DNA from: Roseburia sp.
GTDB lineage: Bacteria; Bacillota; Clostridia; Lachnospirales; Lachnospiraceae
Direction: 5' to 3'
Assembly: GCA_023667765.1 (NCBI GenBank)
Contig: JAMOZS010000010.1
Span: 1-59,774, forward strand
DNA length: 59,774 bases
In this document: positions 42,429 to 50,988 of the stretch, piece after piece
How positions within the stretch are numbered: position 1 is the first letter of the stretch
How the letters are laid out: every line of letters starts with the position of its first letter
Notes under the pieces: generated by a model
What the model was told of the DNA's origin: nothing
The model's input: the letters and a program-made list of their open reading frames with translations, nothing else
Database searches by the model: none
Position numbers and translations under genes: made by a program

Positions 42429-43736
42429 TTAGATAATAACCTCTATTGTAAAAAACTGATTACTTACAGTGTAGTTTATAATTCCGCCATATTTTTCTGC
42501 AACATTGCGTATGTTTTTGCTCCCAAAGCCATGCCTTGAATCGTCTTTTTGGGACGATATAGGGTTTTGGTTTTCATCGAATACTATTTCGTGTCCGAGT
42601 GGATTCTTTTCGTAAATATACAGCTTTTCTGCCGTCGTATCCATAATAAGCCTTATATTTCTATTCTCGGCTTCCAAGTCTTCACAAGCCTCGATTGCAT
42701 TATTCAATACATTTATAAGGATTGTGCATACATCATACATAATAATATGCTCAGGAAGTTTATTTGCATTTATTTCGCATGTAAATGATATCCCTTCCGT
42801 ATCCATGCAATTCTTTTTTTCTGAAATAATAGCGTCAATGGTTATGATACCTGTATAGCGCTTTAGTTGCGCAACACTGAAGCATTCATTTATTTTAGTG
42901 ATATACCTTTTGGCCTCCTCATAATTTCTCTGCTCCAGACAGCGGGAAAGGATATACAGGTGTTCCTTTACATCATGTCTGAAACTTCGCATTTCTTTGT
43001 CCTTTTCCAAAATAAGCTGAATATATTTTTCCTGTTCTGTTAAATATACATTCAATATATTTTTTTCAACGTGGAGAGTTTCATTTTTATAAATAGTCCC
43101 CGACAGCCATAAAAAGAATAGACAAAATATCATGCTGGCGCATGACAGGAAAAAGCCCAGAATATTTGCTTCAGTAGATGGTATGTGATGCAAGGACCCT
43201 ATGTATTGAACCAATCCTATTAAGAGATAGAATATTATGTTACCGGCTGTAGTAACGATATAGACGGGATTACTGAAAGTCAGCGTGTGCTGTTTATGAG
43301 AATGATATATTCTTCTCCTGAGATAAATTATTATCATTAATACTGTGAAAAAAGAATTTGCCATCAACTCTAAAACCGGATTATCTGCAACGGTTGCCTG
43401 TGGAATATTTAAAATGATTGCCATTAAAAAAGAAACTGCAACATTACCGGTTGAAGAAATCATAAATGCACATGGATATAATAATAACCACATAATTTTG
43501 GGACTGTCTGTTATCAGAAGTGGTAATAACAGACCACAAAACATATGAATCAGAACTCTGTCTGCATTTATATGACATACAATATTTATGACATTGCAAA
43601 AAATAATTCCCATGTATACCCAATAGATATACTGCTTTCTCTTTGTTAAGGGAATCTGCAATATCTGTGTATAACAAAGCAAAATATTGCTTAATGAAAC
43701 TATGGATTCAGCGATATATAAAATCATACTAGTCAT
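42429..43736 (-). CDS. AgrC-like sensor histidine kinase (GHKL family)
   Basis: The N-terminal 215 residues form about six membrane helices, as in peptide-pheromone receptors of the AgrC type. The cytoplasmic part has a coiled coil, the phospho-acceptor His254 in SFRHDVKEHLYILSRCLEQR, the N-box ILINVLNNAIEACEDLEAEN, and the late glycine motif RHGFGSKNIRNVAEKYGGII. The start overlaps the response-regulator stop by 8 nt, so the pair is co-translated. There is no AgrB/AgrD locally. The ligand may be the modified peptide of this island or one of the tiny ORFs. Confidence 0.9.
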   Translation of the reverse strand: MTSMILYIAESIVSLSNILLCYTQILQIPLTKRKQYIYWVYMGIIFCNVINIVCHINADRVLIHMFCGLLLPLLITDSPKIMWLLLYPCAFMISSTGNVAVSFLMAIILNIPQATVADNPVLELMANSFFTVLMIIIYLRRRIYHSHKQHTLTFSNPVYIVTTAGNIIFYLLIGLVQYIGSLHHIPSTEANILGFFLSCASMIFCLFFLWLSGTIYKNETLHVEKNILNVYLTEQEKYIQLILEKDKEMRSFRHDVKEHLYILSRCLEQRNYEEAKRYITKINECFSVAQLKRYTGIITIDAIISEKKNCMDTEGISFTCEINANKLPEHIIMYDVCTILINVLNNAIEACEDLEAENRNIRLIMDTTAEKLYIYEKNPLGHEIVFDENQNPISSQKDDSRHGFGSKNIRNVAEKYGGIINYTVSNQFFTIEVII

Positions 43737-44451
43737 CTATGTTCTCCCTGAATATATTTAAGAGATATTCTCTGTATGTGTACTGACTCGTCTGTTTGTA
43801 TTTTCTTCCTATTGGCAGATTTATGTTAGAAGATTTTAAGCGTACATACTTTCCAATATTTAAAACGTAACTAAGATTAACAAGGTATGACTTATGTATA
43901 CGAAAGAAATTATATCCGGCCAACTTTTTCTCCCATGCTTTTAGACTACCGCATACAGTATAACTTTCCCTGTTTGTAACTATGCATACATAATTACCCT
44001 TTCCCGATAAATATACAATTTGGCCGACAAAAAGATAAATATGTTTTTCTGAAAGGGAGATTTCAATAATTTCTTTGCTTTTATTCAGTTGTTTGTCTAT
44101 TAACTTTTTAATTTTTTTTGTAAATTGGTCATATTCCAGAGGTTTGCAAAAAAAGCCTCTGGTTTTGCTGCCAAATGAATCAAAAACGTAATCGGAATGA
44201 GCTGATACAAAAAAAATATTTCTGATATAGTCTCTCTTTTCCAGTATCTGCATGGCATCTATACCATTTATTCCATCCATTTCTATATCAAGGAAGAGAA
44301 TATCAATCTCTTTATTATATGTAAGTAATTCCTCGCCTGTATGAAATATCAGATACTCAAATTTTTCACCAAGCTCATCTCCCGCCCTTTCACAGCATTC
44401 CTTTACTGCTTCAACGCATTCAACTTCATCATCGCATATTCCTATAAACAT
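43729..44451 (-). CDS. LytTR-family response regulator (AgrA/VirR type)
   Basis: The start at MFIGICDDEVEC (44451), after AAAGGA, gives 240 aa; the upstream in-frame ATG adds a tail not needed for the fold. The receiver has acidic DDE at 7-9 and phospho-Asp55 in ILFLDIEMDGINGIDA, with the conserved Lys in GFFCKPLEYDQF. The LytTR DNA-binding domain follows: VGQIVYLSGKGNYVCIV, FRIHKSYLVNLSYVLNIGKY and LPIGRKY. It is the first gene of the island and is likely to activate the radical SAM operon. Confidence 0.93.
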   Translation of the reverse strand: MFIGICDDEVECVEAVKECCERAGDELGEKFEYLIFHTGEELLTYNKEIDILFLDIEMDGINGIDAMQILEKRDYIRNIFFVSAHSDYVFDSFGSKTRGFFCKPLEYDQFTKKIKKLIDKQLNKSKEIIEISLSEKHIYLFVGQIVYLSGKGNYVCIVTNRESYTVCGSLKAWEKKLAGYNFFRIHKSYLVNLSYVLNIGKYVRLKSSNINLPIGRKYKQTSQYTYREYLLNIFRENIDD

Positions 44452-44520
44452 GGTTTTGTCCTTTGCTTTTTTAATAGATATTTGCATTGTAACCGTTTGA
44501 CTTGGCTGTGTTTTTGCACA

Positions 44521-44549
44521 ATTATAGCATGTTATCTCGTTATTTTCCA
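44521..44549 (-). promoter_or_regulatory. Extended -10 promoter of the two-component pair
   Basis: The minus strand has TGCTATAAT (TATAAT at 44521-44526) with a weak TGGAAA -35 17 bp upstream. It lies 70 bp before the response-regulator start. The intergenic region to 44732 also carries the leader of the divergent ThrH-like gene. Confidence 0.5.
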
Positions 44550-44732
44550 TCTACGAATCAGCAGTTTCCCCGGCGTCCCGTATCCGTATCCGTGTCAAAC
44601 GCCATCGTCAGCCAAAAGGAAAATCTTCTAAAAATACCATGGCATACTTTTAGAGAATATGCTATACTGTGCCATAGAAACGATACATATACAAACGGCA
44701 GACTGCTGCCGGACTATTTGGAGGATATTATA

Positions 44733-45338
44733 ATGTATATTACCTGTTTAGACTTAGAAGGCGTATTAGTGCCGGAAATCTGGATTGCCTTTGCCGAGGC
44801 AAGCGGCATCCCTGAATTAAAAAGAACCACTCGTGATGAGCCTGATTATGACAAATTGATGAAATGGCGTATCGGCATCCTGAAGGAACATGGCCTGGGG
44901 CTTCGGGAGATTCAGGAAACCATTGCCAAAATCGACCCTCTTCCCGGCGCAAAGGAGTTCTTGGATGAACTCCGCTCCCTGACGCAGGTAATCATCATCA
45001 GCGACACCTTCACCCAGTTTGCCACCCCTCTTATGCAAAAACTGGGCTGGCCCACTATCTTCTGTAATTCTCTTGAGGTAGCGGAAAATGGTGAAATTAC
45101 CGGTTTTAAGATGAGAATTGAGAATTCAAAATATACCACTGTAAGAGCATTACAATCTATCGGTTACGATACCATTGCCAGCGGCGACAGCTACAATGAC
45201 CTGGGCATGATACAGGCCAGCAAGGCCGGCTTCCTCTTTAAGAGCACCGATAAAATCAAAGCCGACCATCCGGAACTTCCTGCCTATGAGAACTATGATG
45301 AACTGCTGGCTGCTATTAAAAAGGCTATGAATGCCTAA
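44733..45338 (+). CDS. thrH: ThrH-type HAD phosphatase (phosphoserine phosphatase / homoserine phosphotransferase)
   Basis: The 201-aa protein starts at MYITCLDLEGVLVPEIW behind GGAGGATATTATA; longer in-frame readings upstream are not supported. The nucleophile motif DLEGVLVPE instead of DxDGT is the hallmark of ThrH. GLREIQETIAKIDPLPGAKE, IIISDTFTQFATPLM and ASGDSYNDLGM follow. In Pseudomonas ThrH dephosphorylates phosphoserine and can transfer phosphate to homoserine. It probably functions in serine/threonine metabolism. It is convergent with the YbaK gene. Confidence 0.88.
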   Translation: MYITCLDLEGVLVPEIWIAFAEASGIPELKRTTRDEPDYDKLMKWRIGILKEHGLGLREIQETIAKIDPLPGAKEFLDELRSLTQVIIISDTFTQFATPLMQKLGWPTIFCNSLEVAENGEITGFKMRIENSKYTTVRALQSIGYDTIASGDSYNDLGMIQASKAGFLFKSTDKIKADHPELPAYENYDELLAAIKKAMNA

Positions 45339-45401
45339 GAAGCACTCAGCAAGCCTCCCAGCCGCCCCCCTGTCCAAAACACACGAATGGGCAGGGGAGG
45401 T

Positions 45402-45875
45402 TCATTCCTCCCATCCCTTGCATACATCCACCCATTCCACAAAACCGGAATATTTCTCCAGCTCCGAAAGCGTTAATTCTATCGCGCTGTTTGCGCTTCC
45501 CGCCGCAGGATACACGGTTTCAAACCGCTTCAGAGAAGCATCCAGATAGACCCTGACATTTTCGTTTACAGCGAAGGGACATACTCCTCCCACGGCATGA
45601 CCAATCAGCCCCTCCACTTCTTCAAAAGCCAACATCTTTGCCTTCGTGTGAAATCTGGCCTTATATTTGGTATTATCAATTTTGGCGTCCCCTGCCACTA
45701 CAATCAAAATCGGCGTTTCATCCACCAGGAAGGAAAGCGTTTTTGCGATTCGACAGGGCTCACAGTGTACCGCCTGTGCCGCCAGTTCCACAGTGGCACT
45801 GGATACCTCAAACTCCAGCACTCTCTCCTCCATACCGTATCTCTTAAAATATTCCTTTACCTTATCAATCGCCAT
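45402..45875 (-). CDS. YbaK/EbsC-family aminoacyl-tRNA deacylase
   Basis: The 157-aa single-domain protein starts at MAIDKVKEYFKRYG behind GGAGG. Family motifs include ELAAQAVHCEPCRIAKTLSF, the catalytic Lys in IAKTLSFLV, VVAGDAKIDNTKYK, and the GGVCPF loop (HAVGGVCPFAVNENV). These proteins hydrolyse mischarged Cys-tRNA-Pro or similar in trans, outside the synthetase. The start overlaps the phosphatidyltransferase stop by 11 nt. Confidence 0.9.
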   Translation of the reverse strand: MAIDKVKEYFKRYGMEERVLEFEVSSATVELAAQAVHCEPCRIAKTLSFLVDETPILIVVAGDAKIDNTKYKARFHTKAKMLAFEEVEGLIGHAVGGVCPFAVNENVRVYLDASLKRFETVYPAAGSANSAIELTLSELEKYSGFVEWVDVCKGWEE

Positions 45876-46500
45876 TCTGTTCCTCCAAATGAAAGCCTTT
45901 CCCCTGTAAGACGGAAGGATTGCATTGCGCCGGTTTTTCACCGTTTGCTCTCAGACAATCCCACAGACATCTTAGATTCGTCCTGTACTCCTTCTGTATC
46001 ATATGTATCAGCAGCTCCTCCAGAGCCGCCAGCGCTGCAATCACACATACGCCGACGGATAAGCCAAACGCCCATCTGCTCAGCAGAATATACGGAACCG
46101 AAAAAACTGCCAGACCGCAAAGCTTATTTCCATAGGTATGTACCGCCGCAAAGCAATGAAAACGCAATGCCACCACCAAATAGGAAATCAGACGTATCAC
46201 CAGAATCGCCCCCACTCCCAGCCAGATGCCCTTCGGCAGCCGTTGAAACAAAATCGGCAACAGCTTGCAGAGCATAATGGCATAAAAGACCAAATCTGCG
46301 ATACTGTCCAGTTTGGCCCCTCTCTCACTGGTAAGCTTCATGCTTCTGGCGATAAAACCGTCCAACACATCGCTGACGCCGCACAGCGTATAGAATATAT
46401 AAAATTCCATAGAAAGCGGCATAATAAAACACAGGCAGACTGCTCCGATAATCCGAATGGTTGTAATCAAATTGGGCAACCCTCTGACGGATTTCAACAT
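45865..46500 (-). CDS. CDP-alcohol phosphatidyltransferase family membrane enzyme
   Basis: The start MLKSVRGLPNLITTIRI at 46500 follows AAGGAG. The catalytic signature D-x2-D-G-x2-A-R-x8-G-x3-D-x3-D is complete (SDVLDGFIARSMK, LTSERGAKLDSIADLVFY). Several hydrophobic helices follow. The family joins CDP-diacylglycerol to an alcohol to make phospholipids. It resembles phosphatidylglycerophosphate synthase but is somewhat short of diagnostic residues, and the acceptor is uncertain. The C-terminal tail (EYRTNLRCLWDCLRANG) is cytoplasmic and unusual. Confidence 0.82.
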   Translation of the reverse strand: MLKSVRGLPNLITTIRIIGAVCLCFIMPLSMEFYIFYTLCGVSDVLDGFIARSMKLTSERGAKLDSIADLVFYAIMLCKLLPILFQRLPKGIWLGVGAILVIRLISYLVVALRFHCFAAVHTYGNKLCGLAVFSVPYILLSRWAFGLSVGVCVIAALAALEELLIHMIQKEYRTNLRCLWDCLRANGEKPAQCNPSVLQGKGFHLEEQNGD

Positions 46501-46578
46501 ATTACTTTCTCCTTGTGGTATTTTCCATACTGTATCATAACATATGACAGTTTTTACCACAACAGAATTTTATTCCCC

Positions 46579-48966
46579 CTATAACAGCCCCGCCACAAGC
46601 ATTCCTATCCCATGTACCAGAAAAGCCGCTGCCCAGGCGATTGCGCACTGGCCAAAGCTTACGGCCACCGCCCATTTAGCGCCCAGCTCCCGCTTCACGG
46701 AAGCTACCGCTGCCACACAGGGTGTATACAAGAGACAAAACACCAGAAGAGACAACGCGCTTACCGGCGTCAGCAGGCTATACAACGCTTCCTGAGAGGG
46801 AAGAAGCACTGACAGAGTAGATACCACGCTCTCCTTAGCCATAAAACCGGTAATCAGCGCTGTAGATATCCTCCAATCCCCAAAGCCCAGGGGCGTAAAC
46901 AAAGGGGCAATCCGTCCTGCCAAACCGGCTAAAATACTATTCTGAGAATCTGCCACCATATTAAAGCGCAAATCAAAGGTCTGTAGAAACCATATGATAA
47001 TCGTTGCCAGAAAAATCACGGAAAAAGCTCTCTGCAGGAAATCTCTGGCCTTATCCCACAGAAGCTGCATAACATTCTTGACCCCCGGCAATCTGTAATT
47101 AGGCAGCTCCATAACAAAGGGCACCGGCTCTCCCTGAAAAACCGTTCCCTTCATAAACAGCGCGCAAAAAATCCCCACCATCATACCCACGAAATAAAGA
47201 GCTATCATCACAAGCGCGCTGTACTCGGGGAAAAAGGCCGCCGCAAAAAATCCATAAATCGGAAGCTTTGCCGAACAGCTCATAAACGGAGTCAACAGAA
47301 TCGTCATCTTCCTGTCCCGCTCCGAGGACAATGTCCGGGTAGCCATTACCCCCGGCACCGTACAGCCGAATCCAATCAGCATAGGTACAATACTGCGCCC
47401 GGATAATCCTATTTTCCGCAGCAGCTTATCCATCACAAAAGCCACCCTCGCCATATATCCGCTGTCCTCCAACAACGACAAAAAGAAAAACAGGGTCACA
47501 ATAATGGGCAGAAAGCTCAACACGCTACCCACGCCGTTAAAAACTCCGTCAATTATCATAGACTGCACCGCTCTGTTTACATGGCCTGCCTCCATAGCCA
47601 TGGCCGCAAGCTCTGCCAGCCGCTCAATACCCGTTTCCAACAGTCCCTGCAGCCATGCGCCTATCACACCGAAGGTCAACCAGAACACCAACGCCATGAT
47701 ACAGGCAAAGGCCGGGATTGCCGTATACTTACCGGTCAACAGCCTGTCAATCTGCCTGCTGCGGGCATGTTCCCTGCTTTCTTTAGGCTTAATCACAGTA
47801 GCCTCACAGAGCTTCTGAATAAAAGCAAATCTCATATCCGCTATAGCCGCCGCTCTGTCCAGCCCTCGTTCCTTCTCCATCTGGCTCACAATATGCTCCA
47901 GCATATCTGTCTCATTGTCATCCAGGGCCAGACTCTTTAAGATTACCGCATCTCCCTCCGCCAGCTTTGACGCCGCAAAGCGTATGGGAATCCCCGCCCT
48001 TTTCGCATGGTCCTCAATCAGATGCATAATACCGTGAATACAGCGATGTACCGCGCTGCCCTCATCATCCGCGCTGCAAAAATCAATTCTGCCCGGACGC
48101 TCCTGGTACTTCGCCACATGAACGGCATGATCCACCAGCTCCTGAATACCTTCGTTCTTCGCTGCCGATATGGGCACCACAGGCACGCCCAACATCTCCT
48201 CCATCCGGTTAATCAGCACAGACCCGCCGTTTTCCCTGACCTCATCCATCATATTCAAGGCTACCACCATAGGAAGATTCAGCTCCATCAGCTGCATCGT
48301 CAAATAAAGGTTACGCTCTATATTGGAAGCGTCCACAATATTGATAAGCCCTCTGGGCCTCTCCCGAAGGATAAATTCTCTGGTTACAATCTCCTCGTTA
48401 CTGTAGGGAGACATGGAATAAATACCCGGTAAATCTGTAATCAAAGTGTTATCATGCCCCCGGATAACGCCGGTCTTTTGGTCTACCGTCACTCCCGGGA
48501 AATTTCCCACATGCTGATTGGCGCCGGTCAGACGATTAAACAGCGTGGTCTTTCCGCAGTTTTGATTGCCCGCCAGGGCAAAGGTCAGTTTCTCATTCTC
48601 CGGCACCGGATTCTCATCCGCCTTCACATGATACTTTCCTCCCTCACCCAGACCGGGATGGGGAACCGCATATCGGTATCTCTCCCCGTTTTTTATTCCC
48701 CGGGAACCATTTTGTTCCTTTTTATCCAAGGCCTCTGAGACATTTATTTCCTCAATCTCTATTTTCTGCGCATCGGCCACCCGCAGCGTCAGCTCATAAC
48801 CATGGATTCGCAGCTCCATAGGGTCTCCCATGGGTGCAAACTTCACCAATTCCGCCTCCGCTCCCGGAATAAGTCCCATGTCCAGAAAATGCTGTCTTAA
48901 AGCGCCCTCACCGCCCACTGTCAATATTCTTGCAGCCTTACCAGGCTGTAACTGGTTTAGTTTCAT
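46579..48966 (-). CDS. feoB: Ferrous iron transporter FeoB with fused N-terminal FeoA domain
   Basis: Residues 1-75 are a FeoA SH3-like domain (LNQLQPGKAARILTVGGEGA, LRQHFLDMGLIPGAEAELVK). A 50-residue linker leads to the GTPase: G1 GNQNCGKTTL (133-142), G2/G3 GNFPGVTVDQKTG and DLPGIYSMSPYSNEE, and G4 ALNMMDEV. The membrane part carries the two Gate motifs (SIVPMLIGFGCTVPGVMATR, FMSCSAKLPIYGFFAAAFF). It imports Fe2+ under anaerobic conditions. Fusion of FeoA to FeoB occurs in some Clostridia and Bacteroides. The total is 795 aa. Confidence 0.95.
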   Translation of the reverse strand: MKLNQLQPGKAARILTVGGEGALRQHFLDMGLIPGAEAELVKFAPMGDPMELRIHGYELTLRVADAQKIEIEEINVSEALDKKEQNGSRGIKNGERYRYAVPHPGLGEGGKYHVKADENPVPENEKLTFALAGNQNCGKTTLFNRLTGANQHVGNFPGVTVDQKTGVIRGHDNTLITDLPGIYSMSPYSNEEIVTREFILRERPRGLINIVDASNIERNLYLTMQLMELNLPMVVALNMMDEVRENGGSVLINRMEEMLGVPVVPISAAKNEGIQELVDHAVHVAKYQERPGRIDFCSADDEGSAVHRCIHGIMHLIEDHAKRAGIPIRFAASKLAEGDAVILKSLALDDNETDMLEHIVSQMEKERGLDRAAAIADMRFAFIQKLCEATVIKPKESREHARSRQIDRLLTGKYTAIPAFACIMALVFWLTFGVIGAWLQGLLETGIERLAELAAMAMEAGHVNRAVQSMIIDGVFNGVGSVLSFLPIIVTLFFFLSLLEDSGYMARVAFVMDKLLRKIGLSGRSIVPMLIGFGCTVPGVMATRTLSSERDRKMTILLTPFMSCSAKLPIYGFFAAAFFPEYSALVMIALYFVGMMVGIFCALFMKGTVFQGEPVPFVMELPNYRLPGVKNVMQLLWDKARDFLQRAFSVIFLATIIIWFLQTFDLRFNMVADSQNSILAGLAGRIAPLFTPLGFGDWRISTALITGFMAKESVVSTLSVLLPSQEALYSLLTPVSALSLLVFCLLYTPCVAAVASVKRELGAKWAVAVSFGQCAIAWAAAFLVHGIGMLVAGLL

Positions 48967-49040
48967 TTGTATCGCCCTCTCTGTCTTTAGGCTGTATTAA
49001 GGCCGGCTACCGGTATCAGCTATGAAAAACATCTCATTTA

Positions 49041-49313
49041 TCAGCATTTGTCATCCATTTCCTTTAATATCGCGAATGGCTGCTCTACGCTGTCCTTTTC
49101 AGCAACATACAGCTTCGGGAAACGATGCTCGTCTATTGTGGCATAATATAACTGCCCGCAATCCGTACACATAAAGTATCCCAGATGTCCGAATCTACCT
49201 CTTCCCGTAGCCAGAACACAGGCATTGTCACAATGAGGACAGGCAAATCTGTAATGATACGCCTCGCTTCCCTTTATTGCACCCACAAAGATATAATTTT
49301 CTTTCTTGTCCAT
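49041..49313 (-). CDS. Small zinc-ribbon protein, hypothetical
   Basis: The 90-aa protein carries CPHCDNAC and, 20 residues later, CTDC, a four-Cys zinc ribbon. The strand pattern (YHYRFACPHCD, FGHLGYFMCTDCGQLYY) fits a treble-clef or ribbon fold. It lies 30 nt downstream of the HD-domain gene and upstream of feoB on the same strand. I do not recognise a family. Nucleic-acid or metal binding is possible. Confidence 0.6.
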   Translation of the reverse strand: MDKKENYIFVGAIKGSEAYHYRFACPHCDNACVLATGRGRFGHLGYFMCTDCGQLYYATIDEHRFPKLYVAEKDSVEQPFAILKEMDDKC

Positions 49314-49343
49314 AAATCATACTCCCTTAACCACGATACCTCT

Positions 49344-49949
49344 CTACCTGTTACCATTTATATGTATAGCTTTGGAACCGTCCATAATAACTTCATAGAC
49401 AGCCTTCCCCAGCTTCTCCTCAAAATAGGCCTTCAGTGCCAGATTCTGCTCCCATTTATCCTGAGGATAGGAGCCATAACGCCTCTTTACATCCGCCATA
49501 CGCTCCTCTATCTTCATCACCCCTTCCGCTCCCGCCAGACTGTCACAAAGCTGTATCAGCCTGTCATAATCGTCATACTCTGTTGCCGCCAGCGCCTCCT
49601 CCACCTGTCTTTGCTGCTCCCGGGTAACATCAAATCTTCCGATATAATCTTCTATCTTCTGAACACTGAAGGAGTGGGTCAGACATATCCTTGCCACTTC
49701 ATCATATTCCAGCTGCAGCATATACTGCCATCCGTCATAAATATGCCCGAAATGCTTCACACCAAATTTCCTGCCAATGTCATGCAAAAGGCCCAGTATA
49801 TAAGCTTTCTCCTCATCCATGTCCGGACAGTTCTCTGCGATTTTTCCGGCGCACATGGCCGTCACTCTGCTGTGATTAGCCCAGGCTCCCGGATTACAGC
49901 TCTCCGCCTCCCGCAATAATTCTTCCGCCTCTTCTCTTGTCGGAAACAT
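49344..49949 (-). CDS. HD-domain metal-dependent phosphohydrolase
   Basis: The 201-aa protein shows the HD signature: His in WANHSRVTAMCAGKIA, His-Asp in ILGLLHDIGRKFGVKHFGHI, a further His in CLTHSFSVQKIED, and Asp in LIQLCDSLAGAEGVM. HD enzymes of this size hydrolyse nucleotides or act on phosphorylated metabolites, and the substrate is open. Start follows GAGGAGGG. Confidence 0.85.
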   Translation of the reverse strand: MFPTREEAEELLREAESCNPGAWANHSRVTAMCAGKIAENCPDMDEEKAYILGLLHDIGRKFGVKHFGHIYDGWQYMLQLEYDEVARICLTHSFSVQKIEDYIGRFDVTREQQRQVEEALAATEYDDYDRLIQLCDSLAGAEGVMKIEERMADVKRRYGSYPQDKWEQNLALKAYFEEKLGKAVYEVIMDGSKAIHINGNR

Positions 49950-50099
49950 CCTTAACCACCCTCCTCATTCGTTCATTTCCCCCACTACCCGCCGTTCTCT
50001 GGCAGTCATTTCAACCCAAGCCGGTCTGAAGCCGCTCTTTATGGCGTTTCTCACCGATTTTATATTCAACCATGCCGCACAATAAAAGGGAAACAAATT

Positions 50100-50540
50100 C
50101 TACCGGTTCAGCCACTGAATAAAAGCAGTTTTATCATGGCTGTTGTACCCGGCCTTCCTGTAAAAATTTAAGGTTTCCTCTGTCCTCGAACCGGTGAGCA
50201 GCATCATTTTATAACAATCCTTACTCTCCGCAAGCTGTTTCGCATAATGTAAGCAGGCAGTAGCGTAACCCTTCCTGCGATATTCCGGATGAGTCACCAC
50301 ATTTTCTATCAAAGCATACGGCCTGACATCCCTGGTAAGATTCGGAATCACGACACAGACGCAGGACGCCACGATTTTATCATCCGCTTCGCAAACGATA
50401 AGATGATGATTATCGTCCCTGATAATCTGCTCCCAAGTATCCCTTAACCGCTCCGAATCCTCCGGTATGGCTGTTTCATGAAGAAATAAATATAAGGACA
50501 GAATTTCTCCCAAATCCTGCTGTCCGGCTTCTCTAATCAT
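50100..50540 (-). CDS. GNAT-family N-acetyltransferase
   Basis: The 146-aa start MIREAGQQDLGEILSLYLFL at 50540 follows GGAGG; longer readings run through the upstream gene. The acetyl-CoA site is the strand ALIENVVTHPEYRRKGYATA (R-R-K-G-Y-A) followed by CLHYAKQLAE. The C-terminal part MMLLTGSRTEETLNFYRKAG completes the GNAT fold. The gene overlaps the thioesterase stop by 4 nt. The acceptor is unknown. Confidence 0.88.
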   Translation of the reverse strand: MIREAGQQDLGEILSLYLFLHETAIPEDSERLRDTWEQIIRDDNHHLIVCEADDKIVASCVCVVIPNLTRDVRPYALIENVVTHPEYRRKGYATACLHYAKQLAESKDCYKMMLLTGSRTEETLNFYRKAGYNSHDKTAFIQWLNR

Positions 50541-50968
50541 GCCCTTCCTCCCGGCGCACTGTTCTCCATAAGCCCACAGAAAATCTGATGAAAGGCAGGA
50601 TAACTTTTTTTCAGGGACACCGGGCGTCCTTCCCTGTTTAAAAAACAATGTCTGCTCTCTCCGATACAACGTATCTCCCCACTTTTGACATCCCTTATCT
50701 CATAACCCAGAGTAATTTTAATGCCAGTATAGGCTGTGACCCTTATCTGAACAGATACTTCATCATAGAAGCGTGTCATGGATTTATATTCTGCGCAGAC
50801 CGACAGCACCGGACTGATAATCCCTATTTCCTCCATCTGCTTATAGCCGCATCCGATTTTCTCCAATAAATAACTTCTTGCTTCCTCAAACCACCTGATA
50901 TAATTGGAATGATGCACGATTCCCATCTGGTCTGTTTCATAATACTGTACTTTATGTATGTAATGCAT
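50537..50968 (-). CDS. Acyl-CoA thioesterase, 4HBT/YbgC hot-dog fold
   Basis: The 143-aa protein starts at MHYIHKVQYYETDQMGI behind GGGAGG. The catalytic Asp is in ETDQMGIVHHSNYIRWFEEA, the diagnostic hot-dog motif of the YbgC/FadM branch, and the hydrophobic strands follow (SVCAEYKSMTRFYDEVSVQI). It hydrolyses short or aromatic acyl-CoA. It overlaps the GNAT gene and is 20 nt from holB, suggesting an operon. Confidence 0.88.
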   Translation of the reverse strand: MHYIHKVQYYETDQMGIVHHSNYIRWFEEARSYLLEKIGCGYKQMEEIGIISPVLSVCAEYKSMTRFYDEVSVQIRVTAYTGIKITLGYEIRDVKSGEIRCIGESRHCFLNREGRPVSLKKSYPAFHQIFCGLMENSAPGGRA

Positions 50969-50988
50969 TTCTGTACCTCCCGGCTGCC

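Noticed and set aside
45597-46584. Plus-strand ORFs over ybaK and the phosphatidyltransferase
   Set aside because: Antisense to well-supported genes; composition atypical.
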